Source: Trichomonas vaginalis G3
Taxonomy: Eukaryota; Parabasalia; Trichomonadida; Trichomonadidae
Length of the DNA stretch: 64,000 nt
Reading direction: 5' to 3'
Assembly (NCBI RefSeq): GCF_026262505.1
Contig: NC_067207.1
Span: forward strand, 26,504,082 to 26,568,081
In this document: one piece after another, positions 19,233 through 28,679 of the stretch
Layout: every line of letters begins with the position of its first letter
Numbering within the stretch: the stretch's first letter is position 1
Notes under the pieces: generated by a model
What the model was told of the DNA's origin: nothing
Databases searched by the model: none
The model's input: only the letters and a program-made list of their open reading frames with translations
Made by a program: the position numbers and the translations under genes

Positions 19233-19348
19233 GACTACTTGTTTTAGGTTTTTTCCATTGTGTCATTTATTTCTTTGACGTGGCAGAAAAGTACAGAGAA
19301 TATGAAGATGAACCAATGCCTGCAAATGTTCAGTATATGTACTCGTAA
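19217..19348 (+). CDS. Single-span membrane micro-protein, 43 residues
   Basis: This small frame overlaps the last 16 bp of the methylase gene. It encodes MWFEIGLLVLGFFHCVIYFF followed by an acidic and polar tail ending in QYMYS. The first 20 residues form one hydrophobic segment that should span a membrane. Small membrane proteins are common in virus-type elements with internal or capsid-associated membranes. The call rests on clean composition and tight packing against neighbours. Confidence 0.5.
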   Translation: MWFEIGLLVLGFFHCVIYFFDVAEKYREYEDEPMPANVQYMYS

Positions 19349-19371
19349 GAGATATTTTTATCTAATATTAA

Positions 19372-19650
19372 ATGGACGCACAGAACTTAGCGAATGCACA
19401 GCAACCTGGACAACCAAACCCAGAGAATATTCCAAATGAAGTTAGAATACAAACTGCAATGGCAAACTATGGTCAAGTGCCAACAGATGTACAAATGCAA
19501 ACTGCCATGTCAAATGACGCTGCGTTAGGTTTGCCACCATGGTATGCAAATATGAGATGGAAAGAGTTTTATACAAACCCCGAAGTGGGATATAAACAAC
19601 TTTATGCAGATGACGCGAACACAGGAGTTGACCCAGAATATGTTTTCTAA
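19372..19650 (+). CDS. Small Q/N/P-rich protein with an internal repeat
   Basis: The protein has 92 residues and an open frame, with a start preceded by ATTTTTATCTAATATTAA, the element start motif. Two similar segments, VRIQTAMANYG and VQMQTAMSND, form a short tandem repeat. The C-terminal part is aromatic (WYANMRWKEFY). I do not recognise it; its place among virion-type peptides suggests a structural role. Confidence 0.55.
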   Translation: MDAQNLANAQQPGQPNPENIPNEVRIQTAMANYGQVPTDVQMQTAMSNDAALGLPPWYANMRWKEFYTNPEVGYKQLYADDANTGVDPEYVF

Positions 19651-19661
19651 AGAGAAACAGA

Positions 19662-19730
19662 ATGTATGAGCTCCAGTTAAAGAATGCTATGGAACTCAAC
19701 AGGAAACGTAAGAGACTAGGTGGACATTAG
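19662..19730 (+). CDS. Basic micro-ORF, 22 residues
   Basis: A short frame encodes a peptide ending NRKRKRLGGH. It fits exactly between its neighbours (11 bp after the previous stop, 18 bp before the next start). The basic tail recalls small DNA-condensing core peptides of adenovirus-like particles, but so short a frame could be chance. Confidence 0.3.
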   Translation: MYELQLKNAMELNRKRKRLGGH

Positions 19731-19748
19731 ATTTTTACATATAGTAAA

Positions 19749-19990
19749 ATGGGTTTCTTCAGTAGTATTGGAAACTTCTTTCGAAATGTTGGAAGAGGTA
19801 TATGGAATGGAATAAAATCTGTCGGAAGAGGAGTATGGAACGGTGTCAAAATATTGGTAAAAGAGTAGGTCAGTTTGTTGGTATTATACCTAAAGACCCT
19901 GAACCAGAAGAACAAGCTCCTGTTATACAACAGCCTGAACCTGCACCACAGTCTAGTTGGCAACCAAATCCAACACCTCAACCGTATTAA
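19749..19990 (+). pseudogene. Small amphipathic, glycine-rich virion-type peptide gene (broken)
   Basis: The start at 19749 follows ATTTTTACATATAGTAAA, the element start motif. The N-terminus MGFFSSIGNFFRNVGRGIWN and what follows form a repeated amphipathic pattern (GRGIWNGIKSVGRGVWNGVK). The distal part of the gene is rich in proline and glutamine. The N-terminal pattern resembles membrane-active peptides such as adenovirus protein VI. The gene at 23242 begins in a similar style. Confidence 0.45.
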
Positions 19991-19994
19991 AAAA

Positions 19995-20843
19995 TTATAT
20001 TTTTACCGTTCGATAGTAGTTGTATATGAAACTAAGTTCTAAGTAAAACGCATGGTATAATGGAATTATTCTTTTTCTTCCATCTGTAGTAAACCATACT
20101 TGAAAGTCTGAAATACTTCCACTTGGTGGTTCGTATAACTTTGTAGGTTTTTCGTAAAAGTCATTTGCCAAGCATAAGAAAGAGTTTTGGGCGCCAGAAA
20201 ATGAAGCATGAACAATAATAGCAGCTGGGTCGAAAACATCTTTAAATAAATATGGTTCATCTCTTGCATATCGACTGTAAATATTTGCTAAAGGAAGTTC
20301 GACTTTCTGATTTAACATTCTTTGCAAATAATACCATGACATTGCAGTGAATTCTGTATATATTTGTTCGTCTTTATTTGGATTGTTTTCGTAGATTTGA
20401 AATGACACTTGTGAATTTTGTTTGTCATATACAATTCTCACATAAAGTGTGCTCTCGGTATTTGCATATTCATCAGCATATTTTGCATAACATGAATTTA
20501 TTTTATCTTCTATATTTTTTAACGCAGTCTGTAGAGAAGATGAAAGGTCAACTTGTATTAGCTCAATTTCTTCCCACATTTTTCGTTTCCCTTCAGATAT
20601 ATAATCTATATGAAACTTTACAATAAATGGAAAACTTTTATCTTCTACAGACACAAACTTCATTCTACGAAAGCCAATAGCTTTTGTGACAGATGGGTCT
20701 CTTAGCCATCTTAATGGGTAGTCAAAACGATAGCCTTCATGCTTTACGGTCTCTGTCTCAAACTTTTGACCGACATTAGTAAAAAGTTCATCTAATGGTT
20801 TAGTTGTAGCAACTCTTGAATTTTCTTTTTCTATTGAAAGCAT
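19995..20843 (-). CDS. Virion-type protein, family shared with 25279-26134
   Basis: The protein has 282 residues and an open frame. It shares FDYPLRWL, AIGFRR, HASFS..NSFLC, SDFQVWFTT and LELSFIYNY with the plus-strand gene at 25279-26134, so the element has two diverged copies on opposite strands flanking the fibre and integrase genes. The composition is rich in aromatic residues and beta-formers, as in capsid or fibre-base proteins. I do not recognise the family. It is divergent from the fibre gene with only 18 bp between start codons, which suggests co-expression and perhaps that the two products work together in attachment. Confidence 0.6.
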   Translation of the reverse strand: MLSIEKENSRVATTKPLDELFTNVGQKFETETVKHEGYRFDYPLRWLRDPSVTKAIGFRRMKFVSVEDKSFPFIVKFHIDYISEGKRKMWEEIELIQVDLSSSLQTALKNIEDKINSCYAKYADEYANTESTLYVRIVYDKQNSQVSFQIYENNPNKDEQIYTEFTAMSWYYLQRMLNQKVELPLANIYSRYARDEPYLFKDVFDPAAIIVHASFSGAQNSFLCLANDFYEKPTKLYEPPSGSISDFQVWFTTDGRKRIIPLYHAFYLELSFIYNYYRTVKI

Positions 20844-20861
20844 ATTTTATCTAGAATAAAA
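20844..20861. promoter_or_regulatory. 18-bp bidirectional promoter (fibre / virion-type gene)
   Basis: ATTTTATCTAGAATAAAA lies between the ATG at 20843 (minus) and the ATG at 20862 (plus). Length and sequence closely match 10451-10468, which separates an unrelated pair. Read both ways it gives TTTTAT-CTAGA-ATAAAA, nearly a perfect palindrome. Confidence 0.65.
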
Positions 20862-22240
20862 ATGTCGAAAGATATTGCTTCCATGAGAGAAATACAACAC
20901 AACCGACAACTCATTATGCAAGCTCTAAATAAGAACACAACAAACTTTTCAAACTATTCTAAGATATCTGAGTCATTGAAAGAAGGAACTTAAAACTGAC
21001 ATTAAACCCTTTAACAGATGAGTTTCTGTTTCAAGACAATAAGAACAATACTGTCTGTATAAATCCAACAAAAGGAACTTTAAACGAGAAACCTATAAAT
21101 GAACTTCTTTTGAAAGCAGATGTTGACAACAAAGCTGACAAAGAATATGTCATTGAAAAAGTTCAAGAAGAACATGACAGAGCAGATGCAACATATGCAA
21201 CGAAAGAACATACTCATCCTGAACTAGCAGACAAAACATATGTTGACAATAAAATGTCAAGTGAAGTGACAAGAGCTGAAAACGAATATTCTAAAAAGAC
21301 TCATACACATTCTATATCTGAAATAACAGACTTAAACGTTAGCCTTGAAAAGAAAGCGGATGAGGAATGTGTGGCTAGTGCGTTAGAGAAGAAGGCGGAT
21401 AAGGAATATGTGGATGAAAAAGATAAAGAAATGAAAGAAAGGGTTGACTGGTACCATGAATGGACATCGAAGACTTTTAAAGTTAAAGCCGATACAGGAT
21501 GGGTTTCAGGATGTTTAGACCTTAAAGCAGATAAAACTTATGTTAACGATGAGTTAGAGAAGAAAGCAGACAAGAACCATACACATACAAGTTTTACAAC
21601 TGTTGCTATAGAAAGTATTGAAGGAACGGTTGAAGAAACTGGTGGGGATGCAATATATTGTAAACCTCCTAACTTTCCACAAGGTTTAACATCGGATGAC
21701 GACATAACGACGATGAGAAACATTAGATGTAAAGATGTTTATGTCATGAAGGATGAACATAATATTAAATTCACTGCTCAAGATTTATATGATAAAAAAG
21801 CTGACAAAACAGAGCTTCAAACGTTAAAGACAGAAATACTTCAAACACTATATCCTATAGGTTCTATTTACACGTCAATGAACTCTACCAGACCAGAAGT
21901 AGTACTTGGTTTTGGAACTTGGACTCAAATAGTCGACAGGTTTTTGTATTGTGCAAACTCTTCAAAGGAAACAGGCGGAAGTAAAACGATTTCAGGTGAA
22001 AACTTACCTGCGCACAGTCACTACATAGATTTAAGTACATCTCAAGCAGGTTGGCATAAGCATAGATTTTGGGATTGGTCAGCAATGAAAAAAGGTAAAG
22101 GATATGATGTTAAAGACGACGTTCAGTTTGCTATAAATTGTTTCTGGGGTAACACTCAGGGAGATGGAAACCATACACATCGCGTTACAGGATATACGCA
22201 AACAACGGGACAAAGTAAAGACTACATGCCCCTTACATGA
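20862..22240 (+). pseudogene. Phage-like receptor-binding fibre gene (broken)
   Basis: The middle of the protein is made of repeats of the type ADKTYVDN/EKKADK and THTHSISEITDL, exactly the style of bacteriophage tail fibres. The C-terminal domain begins YPIGSIYTSMNSTRPEVVLG, continues with FGTWTQIVDRFLYC and GENLPAHSH, and ends with GDGNHTHRVTG, which is the collar/fibre-tip domain of many phages. In phages such domains form trimeric receptor-binding tips. A fibre like this in a eukaryotic Polinton-type element would be the attachment organ of its particle. The gene shares an 18-bp divergent promoter with the gene at 19995-20843. Confidence 0.75.
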
Positions 22241-22265
22241 CAGTTTACGCATGGTATAGAAATGC

Positions 22266-23224
22266 TTAGTCGTCATTTTCAACTTCTTTAGCATATTCGT
22301 CAGGAGTTGTCTTATATTTGTTAGGAACTGTCTTTGAAAGTATACCACCTTGAACTTTGACAAGTTTGAAACGAGGTCTGACAATAGTAGTTTTATCTTC
22401 TGCTTGCAGTGTGTACATTTTGCCATGTTTGCCTAAAACTTCATAATATTCTCTTGTATACTTTCTTCTATTTTTACGAACACGAATGTGAGTACCTGTC
22501 GAGTTCCCATTGTTGTCATAGTCAATAGTATTTTCATATGGGTCGCGTTTAGGTATTTCTATTTTTACTTTGTCACCTTTCTTAAGTTTGAAGCCTGGCA
22601 TTCTTTCTTGTTTGTCTCTTTTGACTAAACTATTAAATATATAGTCTTTCTCTAAGTCGGGGTTGTTTTTCATTTCTTCGGGGAGTGGTTTCCCAAACCT
22701 TTTTGTTTACGGCTATTGTAAATATTTAAAACTTGTCTCATCTTTGCCTGGGAGAAATGTCTATATTTGTCGTCATATGACATTTCATCTACCTCACCAC
22801 CTTGTGGTTGGTTTAAGTCTCTTAAGATTTTTATACAACTGTCAATGACACCAAGAGCAGAATGGTTTTGGTCGACAATGAAATATTGGTTTACATTTTT
22901 TGAACGCAGATAGTTTTTAATATCGTCTGATTTGAAAGAACTTTCACAGTCAGATGTCAGTTTTGTTGGATGGTATTTGTCAACGAATATTGTCAAAGCA
23001 GTTTTCACATCTAAAATATTTTTGGACCATAATGGTATGGCTTCACAGTATCTTGTGTTTTGACCGACAAATATTAGCCAGTATGGTGGTCCATCTTCTC
23101 TATACCTCGGAATGTTTTCCAAGATATCCATAAACCAAGCATTTGGTGTTGAACTAAAGATTTTTATCATGAGTGCTTTCTTTGTCGCTTTAGAAACATA
23201 GGGGTCCTTGTTTGGATTCGTCAT
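22266..23224 (-). pseudogene. Retrovirus-like (rve) integrase of Polinton type (broken)
   Basis: The upstream part is an rve integrase core, with WFMDILENIP, PYWLIFVGQNTRYCEA, KLTSDCESSFKSDDIKNYL and a conserved QNHSALGVID region. The downstream part (FKLKKGDKVKIEIPKRD, YTREYYEVLGKHGKMYTL) is an SH3-like C-terminal domain as in Polinton integrases. The enzyme would insert the element and produce a 5-6 bp target duplication, matching the GAATG found. It is divergent from the small gene at 23242 with 17 bp between start codons. Confidence 0.8.
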
Positions 23225-23241
23225 TTTTTAACCCATAAGAA
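23225..23241. promoter_or_regulatory. 17-bp bidirectional promoter (integrase / small peptide gene)
   Basis: TTTTTAACCCATAAGAA lies between the start codons of the integrase (minus, 23224) and the small gene at 23242 (plus). It is the third divergent pair in the element with so short a spacer. Confidence 0.55.
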
Positions 23242-23640
23242 ATGGGTTTATTTGGCGCATTAGCAGGAGTTGCATCAGATTTTTACCCGCAGTGGGAACA
23301 ATAGCCAGAGGTGTATTTGGAGTTGGAAGGAAGATTTTGAGTACATTAGGTATACTTAAAGAGAAAGCACAACCTATTATACAAACTGTACAGAAAGGTT
23401 GGGATGTAGCACGAGATGCAGCAAATCTTATTCCAAATCCTGAAACAAGAGGAAAAGTTCAAGGATGGATGGACAATGTAGGAACAAGCAGGAAACTATT
23501 ATAACAAAGCAAATGACTACTATAACCAAGCAGGACACTATATGGACCAAGGTGAAAGATTCTTTAACAGAGGATATAACCATGCACAACAGTGGGTAAC
23601 AATAACCAACCGCAACCACCTCAACTTGGGGAATGTAAAG
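23242..23640 (+). pseudogene. Small virion-type peptide gene with repeats (broken)
   Basis: Recognisable parts include RGVFGVGRKILSTLGILKEK, an amphipathic helical segment, and a distal part rich in Y, N, Q and G with the repeat style YYNKANDYYNQAGHYMDQ. Like the gene at 19749 it looks like a capsid-associated membrane-active or cement peptide. I know no named homologue. Confidence 0.4.
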
Positions 23641-23656
23641 TTTTTACTGAGATGAA

Positions 23657-23809
23657 ATGAACAATACAGCATTGAGACAAATGGGTTCAAGATGGATTTG
23701 TCGACTTCCAGCAGTTACACAACGTGTTTGTCAAGTTCTTCCTATACCTCAGGAAGTTTTAGACCGACTTAAAAAACCTAAACAACCAGTTGAAAACAAA
23801 CCAAACTAA
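23657..23809 (+). CDS. 50-residue basic peptide
   Basis: The frame runs from an ATG preceded by TTTTTACTGAGATGAA (the element start motif) to a TAA. It encodes a peptide with cysteines and arginines (GSRWICRLPAVTQRVCQVLP) and a basic, proline-rich end. The next gene has an almost identical upstream box, TTTTTTACTGGATGAA. No family is recognised. Confidence 0.45.
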   Translation: MNNTALRQMGSRWICRLPAVTQRVCQVLPIPQEVLDRLKKPKQPVENKPN

Positions 23810-23827
23810 AATTTTTTACTGGATGAA

Positions 23828-24412
23828 ATGACCGAAGAAGTTTGAAACGGTAGATTTGACACCACAAACAAAAAGTTCAGAACCATTGTCAAAACCTGTC
23901 AAAGAACTTACGATGAAGAGAAAAATTCAATAATAGAAAGTGCCAGGTCTGGAAATACAAACCCTAACTACAAAGTCACTTTTCATAGAAATGGAACGGC
24001 TAGTATCTCAAAAAAGAAACAGACTCTCACAAATAAAATATTGAAGTCTGAAGGAGTTTATGAGACAACAGATGGAAAAGTTTACTTCACCGATCAACAG
24101 TTCATTATAGAACATCTCATTGACTTAGAGTCGAAATATTCTAAACTTTACAACAAACACAAAAAGTTGAAAGGAAAACAAAAACAAATGGCATATGATA
24201 TTTATGAAGATACTAACGACACAACCATACCTGCAAGTGAAGTAAAGTCAGAGGAACCGAAAAGTGACGAAAAACCAATAGAAGAAGGGAAGCCAAAAAC
24301 TGAAGATAAACCAAAACCAAAGTTTAGTTTGGAGACTAAACCAAGTCAACCTTCATTAGCTGGTATGGGTTGGCGTCAAAGACTTTTGGTAGCTGGTGGC
24401 TATGTTAAGTAA
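23828..24412 (+). pseudogene. Unrecognised gene with K/E/P-rich tail (broken)
   Basis: The visible protein has a helical segment (IIEHLIDLESKYSKLYNKHK), a lysine/glutamate/proline-rich middle and a short hydrophobic end, GMGWRQRLLVAGGYVK. The start at 23828 is chosen for its TTTTTTACTGGATGAA box. The function is unknown. Confidence 0.4.
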
Positions 24413-24657
24413 AGTAAAAACATTTTTTTATTTTTATTTGAACTGTACGCTGAGTTTTGTTGGAGACGACCGTTGGGAAAACATAGACAAGAAAGTCTCA
24501 ACAAAACATAGACAAGAAAGTTCATGAGAAATTAGATGAAGAAGTCTCAACAAAACATAGACAAGAAAGTTCATGAGAAATTAGACGATGAAATATGAAA
24601 TGGCATACCATTTAAAACAATATATTTTCAAAAAAATATTTTTTTATTTTATTTGAA
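24413..24657. repeat. Short-repeat patch and promoter before the HNH gene
   Basis: Four copies of ACATAGACAAGAAAGT and three of TTCATGAGAAATTAGA lie at about 24480-24595, the same units as in the right terminal repeat. The start of this patch (24420-24475) resembles the beginning of the HNH gene itself, so it includes a small duplicated piece. The last 40 bp is the AT-rich promoter-like tract. Confidence 0.65.
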
Positions 24658-25241
24658 ATGTACGTTGAGTTTGTTGGAAAGGACCGTTGGAAAACTTGTT
24701 TGTTAGATGAGAAATATGAAATTCACTGTTGTGAGTCATTCGAAGTCAGAAACAAAAAGACAAAGAGAGTTTTAAGCGAATGGGAGCAAAATAACGGATA
24801 TGCTAGGATGAGGATTGGTGGGAAACACTATCTTAAACATGTTGTCATTGCAACTCATTTTATACCGAATCCTAACAATCTACCTCTTGTAGACCATATA
24901 AACCGTATAAGAAACGACAATAGACTTGAAAACTTACGCTGGGTCACTCGTTCTGAAAAAATAAGAACATAGGCAAATTTCGAGATATTGTATTCGAATT
25001 TGTCGACGAACTAGAAGATGAAGCAATTGAAATTACAGACTATGGCAAGCATACGTTTGAGTTTTACTACTATAGCGAAGAACAAGACTCTTTCTACTTT
25101 TATACCGGCGTAAACTATAGGAAATTACAAGTATGTTTTACTAAGGAAGGCTATGCTTATGTAAACACTAGAGATACAGATGGAAAACACGTTCAAATAC
25201 TTCTTAACAAATTCAAGAAGCTATATGGCATACCATTTTAA
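24658..25241 (+). pseudogene. HNH endonuclease of homing type (broken)
   Basis: The first part resembles a NUMOD4-like start followed by an HNH domain with HVVIATHFIPNP and VDHINRIRNDNRLENLRWVT, the classical D-H-N motif of HNH_3 nucleases. The downstream part (EFVDELEDEAIEITDYGKH and ending KLYGIPF) is an added domain with no name known to me. HNH nucleases nick or cut DNA and often travel inside viral genomes as freeloading genes. Its relation to the element's life cycle is unknown. Confidence 0.65.
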
Positions 25242-25278
25242 AACATTTTTTAAAACAGTATATTTTTACATATATTAA

Positions 25279-26134
25279 ATGTTTCAGGTTGAAAAACAAA
25301 GAACAAAAGTAGTAGATACAAAACCGTTAGACTATATCTTCACAAATGCCGGTAGGACTATATCAGATGAAGAAATTTCATCCGGTGCTTACAGGTTTGA
25401 CTATCCAATTCGTTGGCTTCAAAGTCCTTCAGATGCAAAGGCAATAGGATTTAGAAGAGTTTTGTTTTCAAAAAGAACTAACGCATTTATGTTCGCAGTA
25501 TATTTTCATGGGCAGTATAAAGATTCTGATGGTCTAATAGACAAATTTGACGAAATGAGAATCTTTACAGTTCGTTCAGACGAAAACCTTGAGAAGACTC
25601 TAAATGACTTTCAAACTCAAATGAACAAATATTATTGGGAATTGCAAAGAAAAATGACTCTCTACTAAACGGAACTTACTATCTGAAACTAGAATATGAC
25701 AAGATGAACTCCACAGTTTCATTTCAAAGGATTGAAAATAACCCTCCAAGAGATACACAGTTTTTATTTTGGCAAGTAGACAAACGTTCTTGGCACAATT
25801 TCTTCGGTTACTAAACCAGAACGAACCATTACCACCTGACGGTCCTTTTAAATTTATACTTCCACCAGCAGATTTGACAGTTTATAGAAACGTGTTCGAC
25901 CCTCAAAATGTTATATGTCATGCAAGTTTCAGTTCAAGCAACAATAGTTTTCTTTGTATTGTAAGGACTTTTATGATTTGCTTCTAAATTCTACGAACCC
26001 CTAGTAACAGTTTCTCTGACTTTCAAGTTTGGTTCACAACAAACGGTGTGCAGCATATTATTCCATTGTACTATGACTTTTATCTCGAATTGTCTTTCAT
26101 ATACAACTACGGAAAAGTGCTGAAAAAGTATTGA
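25279..26134 (+). pseudogene. Virion-type protein gene, second family member (element B, broken)
   Basis: It shares TKPLDYIFTN, FDYPIRWLQ, AIGFRR and SDFQVWFTT with the minus-strand gene at 19995-20843. The start at 25279 follows ATTTTTACATATATTAA. The two copies are clearly diverged, so the duplication is older than the split of elements A and B. The end is also seen in element A at 14-448. Confidence 0.55.
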
Positions 26135-26666
26135 AAAATACTTTTAGGGTAGAAGGTTAGATCTAACCTCTTTTCTAACTCTTTTCTACCCTCTTGAATT
26201 TTCATGAATTTGTGCTGAATTCGACAAAAATGAGTTTTTGGTTGAAAGAATACGGTGGAGCCAAAAGTGGCTCGACCTCAAAACAAACATTTTGTGAAGA
26301 ATATACCAACCCGCGGAAAACAGCGGGTTGCTTTTTATACAAAGTTCAACAGGTGAATTTTCATGAATTTCCTTAAGATAGAAAAAAAGTGAGTTAAAAT
26401 GAGATGTTTACTGAAGGTGTCACCATGTCACTCGGTCATTTTAACTTCTCTGAAAAAGTGTGACAACATGACATTTTGACAACAACACAGGAAATAGATT
26501 TCATCGTATATTTTTTGTTAAGACTTCATCGTATATGTTTTGTCAAGACTTCTTCATCGTATATGTTTTGTCGAGATTTTTATCGTTGTGGTCCGACGGT
26601 TAAGCCACAAACGAATGTCCGACGTCCCACCAAAAAATATTTTTTTATTTTTATTGTAAGAACAGT
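26135..26666 (+). repeat. Palindrome, KilA-N remnant and promoter region (element B)
   Basis: This is the counterpart of 449-982 in element A, with one palindrome near 26158, the KilA-N relic with its GC-rich hairpin near 26308-26331, three TTTTGTCAAGACTTC-type repeats and the ATTGTAAGAACAGT tract. Confidence 0.6.
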
Positions 26667-27326
26667 ATGACAGTCGAAGCAAAAACGTTCACGAACAAAT
26701 CTAATGGCGAAACATTCACAAAAGGCACTTACAACGGTATTGAAGTCTTACGTAGAGACAAGGATGGTTATATAAATGCAACAAATATGTGTCAGCAGTT
26801 TAGGAAAGACTTTAGAAAGTTGTTGGAAAATAAGTCCTGGAAGAGTATTTTAAGGCATTTTGTGAAGAATATAGCAACCGTCGGAATTCCGGCGGTTGTT
26901 TTTATACAAAATTCATGCAGGAATTCCTGATGAAATCAAACAGGTTAGAGGAACGTATGTAGACCCAAGACTTGTAAACTATATAGCAATGTGGGCTTCT
27001 CCAAAATATTGTATAGCAGTTGGAAAATTTTGGACTCCATAGACAAGAAAGTTCATGAGAAATTAGATGAAGAAGAACTTGAAGATACAGTAGAGAATGC
27101 AAAACCTTTGTTCGAAGAAGAAGTTAGAAAAATGCATGAAAAACAAATAGAACATGAACGTGAGATATGTTCTGGTTATAGAGACTCGCCATACGAACTA
27201 GACCAATGGGAACAAGAAGATTTAAAGAGAGAATTTAGAGAATATGAACTCGCTAAGATAGCATTTGAAGCTGCAGAAAAGAAGTTAAAAGTTTGGGGTC
27301 GTTTTGTACAAAAATATTGTGAGTAA
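26667..27326 (+). pseudogene. KilA-N domain gene (element B, broken)
   Basis: This is the counterpart of 983-1645, with the same promoter tract and the same internal GC-rich hairpin (near 26876-26898). Confidence 0.7.
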
Positions 27327-27764
27327 ATGAACCATTTTTTTCGACAAAAATAATGTTTATGTTAGAATGTTAGATCTAACATGTTTTCTAACATGTTTTC
27401 TAACATCGTAGAAAACTCATGAATTTTCATGAAATTTACACCAAAAATAATGTTTATGTTAGAATGTTAGATCTAACATGTTTTCTAACATGTTTTCTAA
27501 CCTCTTGAATTTTCATGAATTTCTTCGTATATGTTTTGTCAAAACTTCTTCATCGTAAATGTTTTGTCGAAACTTCTTCTTCGTAATGAGTGTAAACGAC
27601 CAAAAAATAATGTTTATGTTAGAATGTTAGATCTAACATTTTCTAACACGTTTTCTAACATCGTAGAAAACTCAAAAACAATTATTTTTTGACACTTTCA
27701 CAAAAAACATAAAAAATAACGTTAGTTTTTTTAAAAAAATATTTTTTATTTTTATTGTAAGAAC
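27327..27764. repeat. Palindrome array (element B)
   Basis: Three GTTAGATCTAAC palindromes lie near 27368, 27465 and 27627 with half-sites and TTTTGTCRAAACTTC repeats, matching 1646-2086 of element A. Confidence 0.75.
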
Positions 27765-28679
27765 ATGTTAGCAACAACAGCACCAAACTCGTTAGTCATG
27801 AACCCAACTTCAATGTTGGTAGAGATGAAAAGCTTCATTCCTTCTTCATATACTTTCGAAACAAAAATCCAGAAGATAAAGCAAGAACTTTTAACAAATA
27901 ATTTAGACTGTAGTGCGAAAGATGAAACAAATGAACAGTATCTTTATGAAATGCAGGACCTCATCGACCATCTACCCAAACTTCCTGAAATCCAACAACA
28001 AAAGCTTACTATTCCCGAATTTGACGAAATAGAAGTAAAAACAACCGACTCAGTAGAAATAAAGAAGTTCATACGAAAGGTAAACTATGAGTTTCTAGGA
28101 TTTCATTGCAACCATAAGGTTATGGACAAAGATTGCGACATGGTATATAAGAACATCTCTGACATATATAAATCTGAAGAATTTAAGACCTACGACAACT
28201 TTGTTTCGTTAGTTGCAAAATGTGTATGGCAGATAAGAGATAAAGATAGAAGAGGCAAAGTATGGAACGAACAAATAAGACCCGCTATGTTTGAGTTAAA
28301 GAAAACCATTGACGCCTTAGTTGTTTTAGCAGGTAAGGTTTCAGAATATAACGCAAAAATGAACCCGCAATGTTCTAAATGTAAAGCAGCAATTAGGAAA
28401 TATAACTACTCCGTCAAAGAGATAGAACGTATGAGAAACGACTATGCAGACTTAAAGAAAGAAGCAGAAAAGCCAGCAGAAGATAAAATGGACATGTTAG
28501 CATTTCTGAACAAAAACTATCCAACTGCAGAAGATTTCCTTCTATCTGATGTCAAGAAGAAGTATAAAGAAACTTTCGGTATCGTTAAAACATTCGATGT
28601 ACTGACAGAAGAAATAGAAGCTACAAAATTGTTTAGAGTCTCACGAATTCATAACGTTTACCATGTAAAACGCTTATAA
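27765..28679 (+). CDS. Unrecognised 304-residue protein (element B)
   Basis: The frame is open and has the same length as its counterpart at 2087-3001. Differences between the copies are concentrated in the first 420 bp, including VKTTDSVE here against VGLTDSVE there, and the rest is almost identical. Confidence 0.65.
   Translation: MLATTAPNSLVMNPTSMLVEMKSFIPSSYTFETKIQKIKQELLTNNLDCSAKDETNEQYLYEMQDLIDHLPKLPEIQQQKLTIPEFDEIEVKTTDSVEIKKFIRKVNYEFLGFHCNHKVMDKDCDMVYKNISDIYKSEEFKTYDNFVSLVAKCVWQIRDKDRRGKVWNEQIRPAMFELKKTIDALVVLAGKVSEYNAKMNPQCSKCKAAIRKYNYSVKEIERMRNDYADLKKEAEKPAEDKMDMLAFLNKNYPTAEDFLLSDVKKKYKETFGIVKTFDVLTEEIEATKLFRVSRIHNVYHVKRL

Noticed and set aside
20862-22240. Fibre gene as bacterial or phage contamination in the assembly
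   Set aside because: It shares an 18-bp promoter design with other element genes, has the same base composition and lies inside an element bounded by a target duplication.
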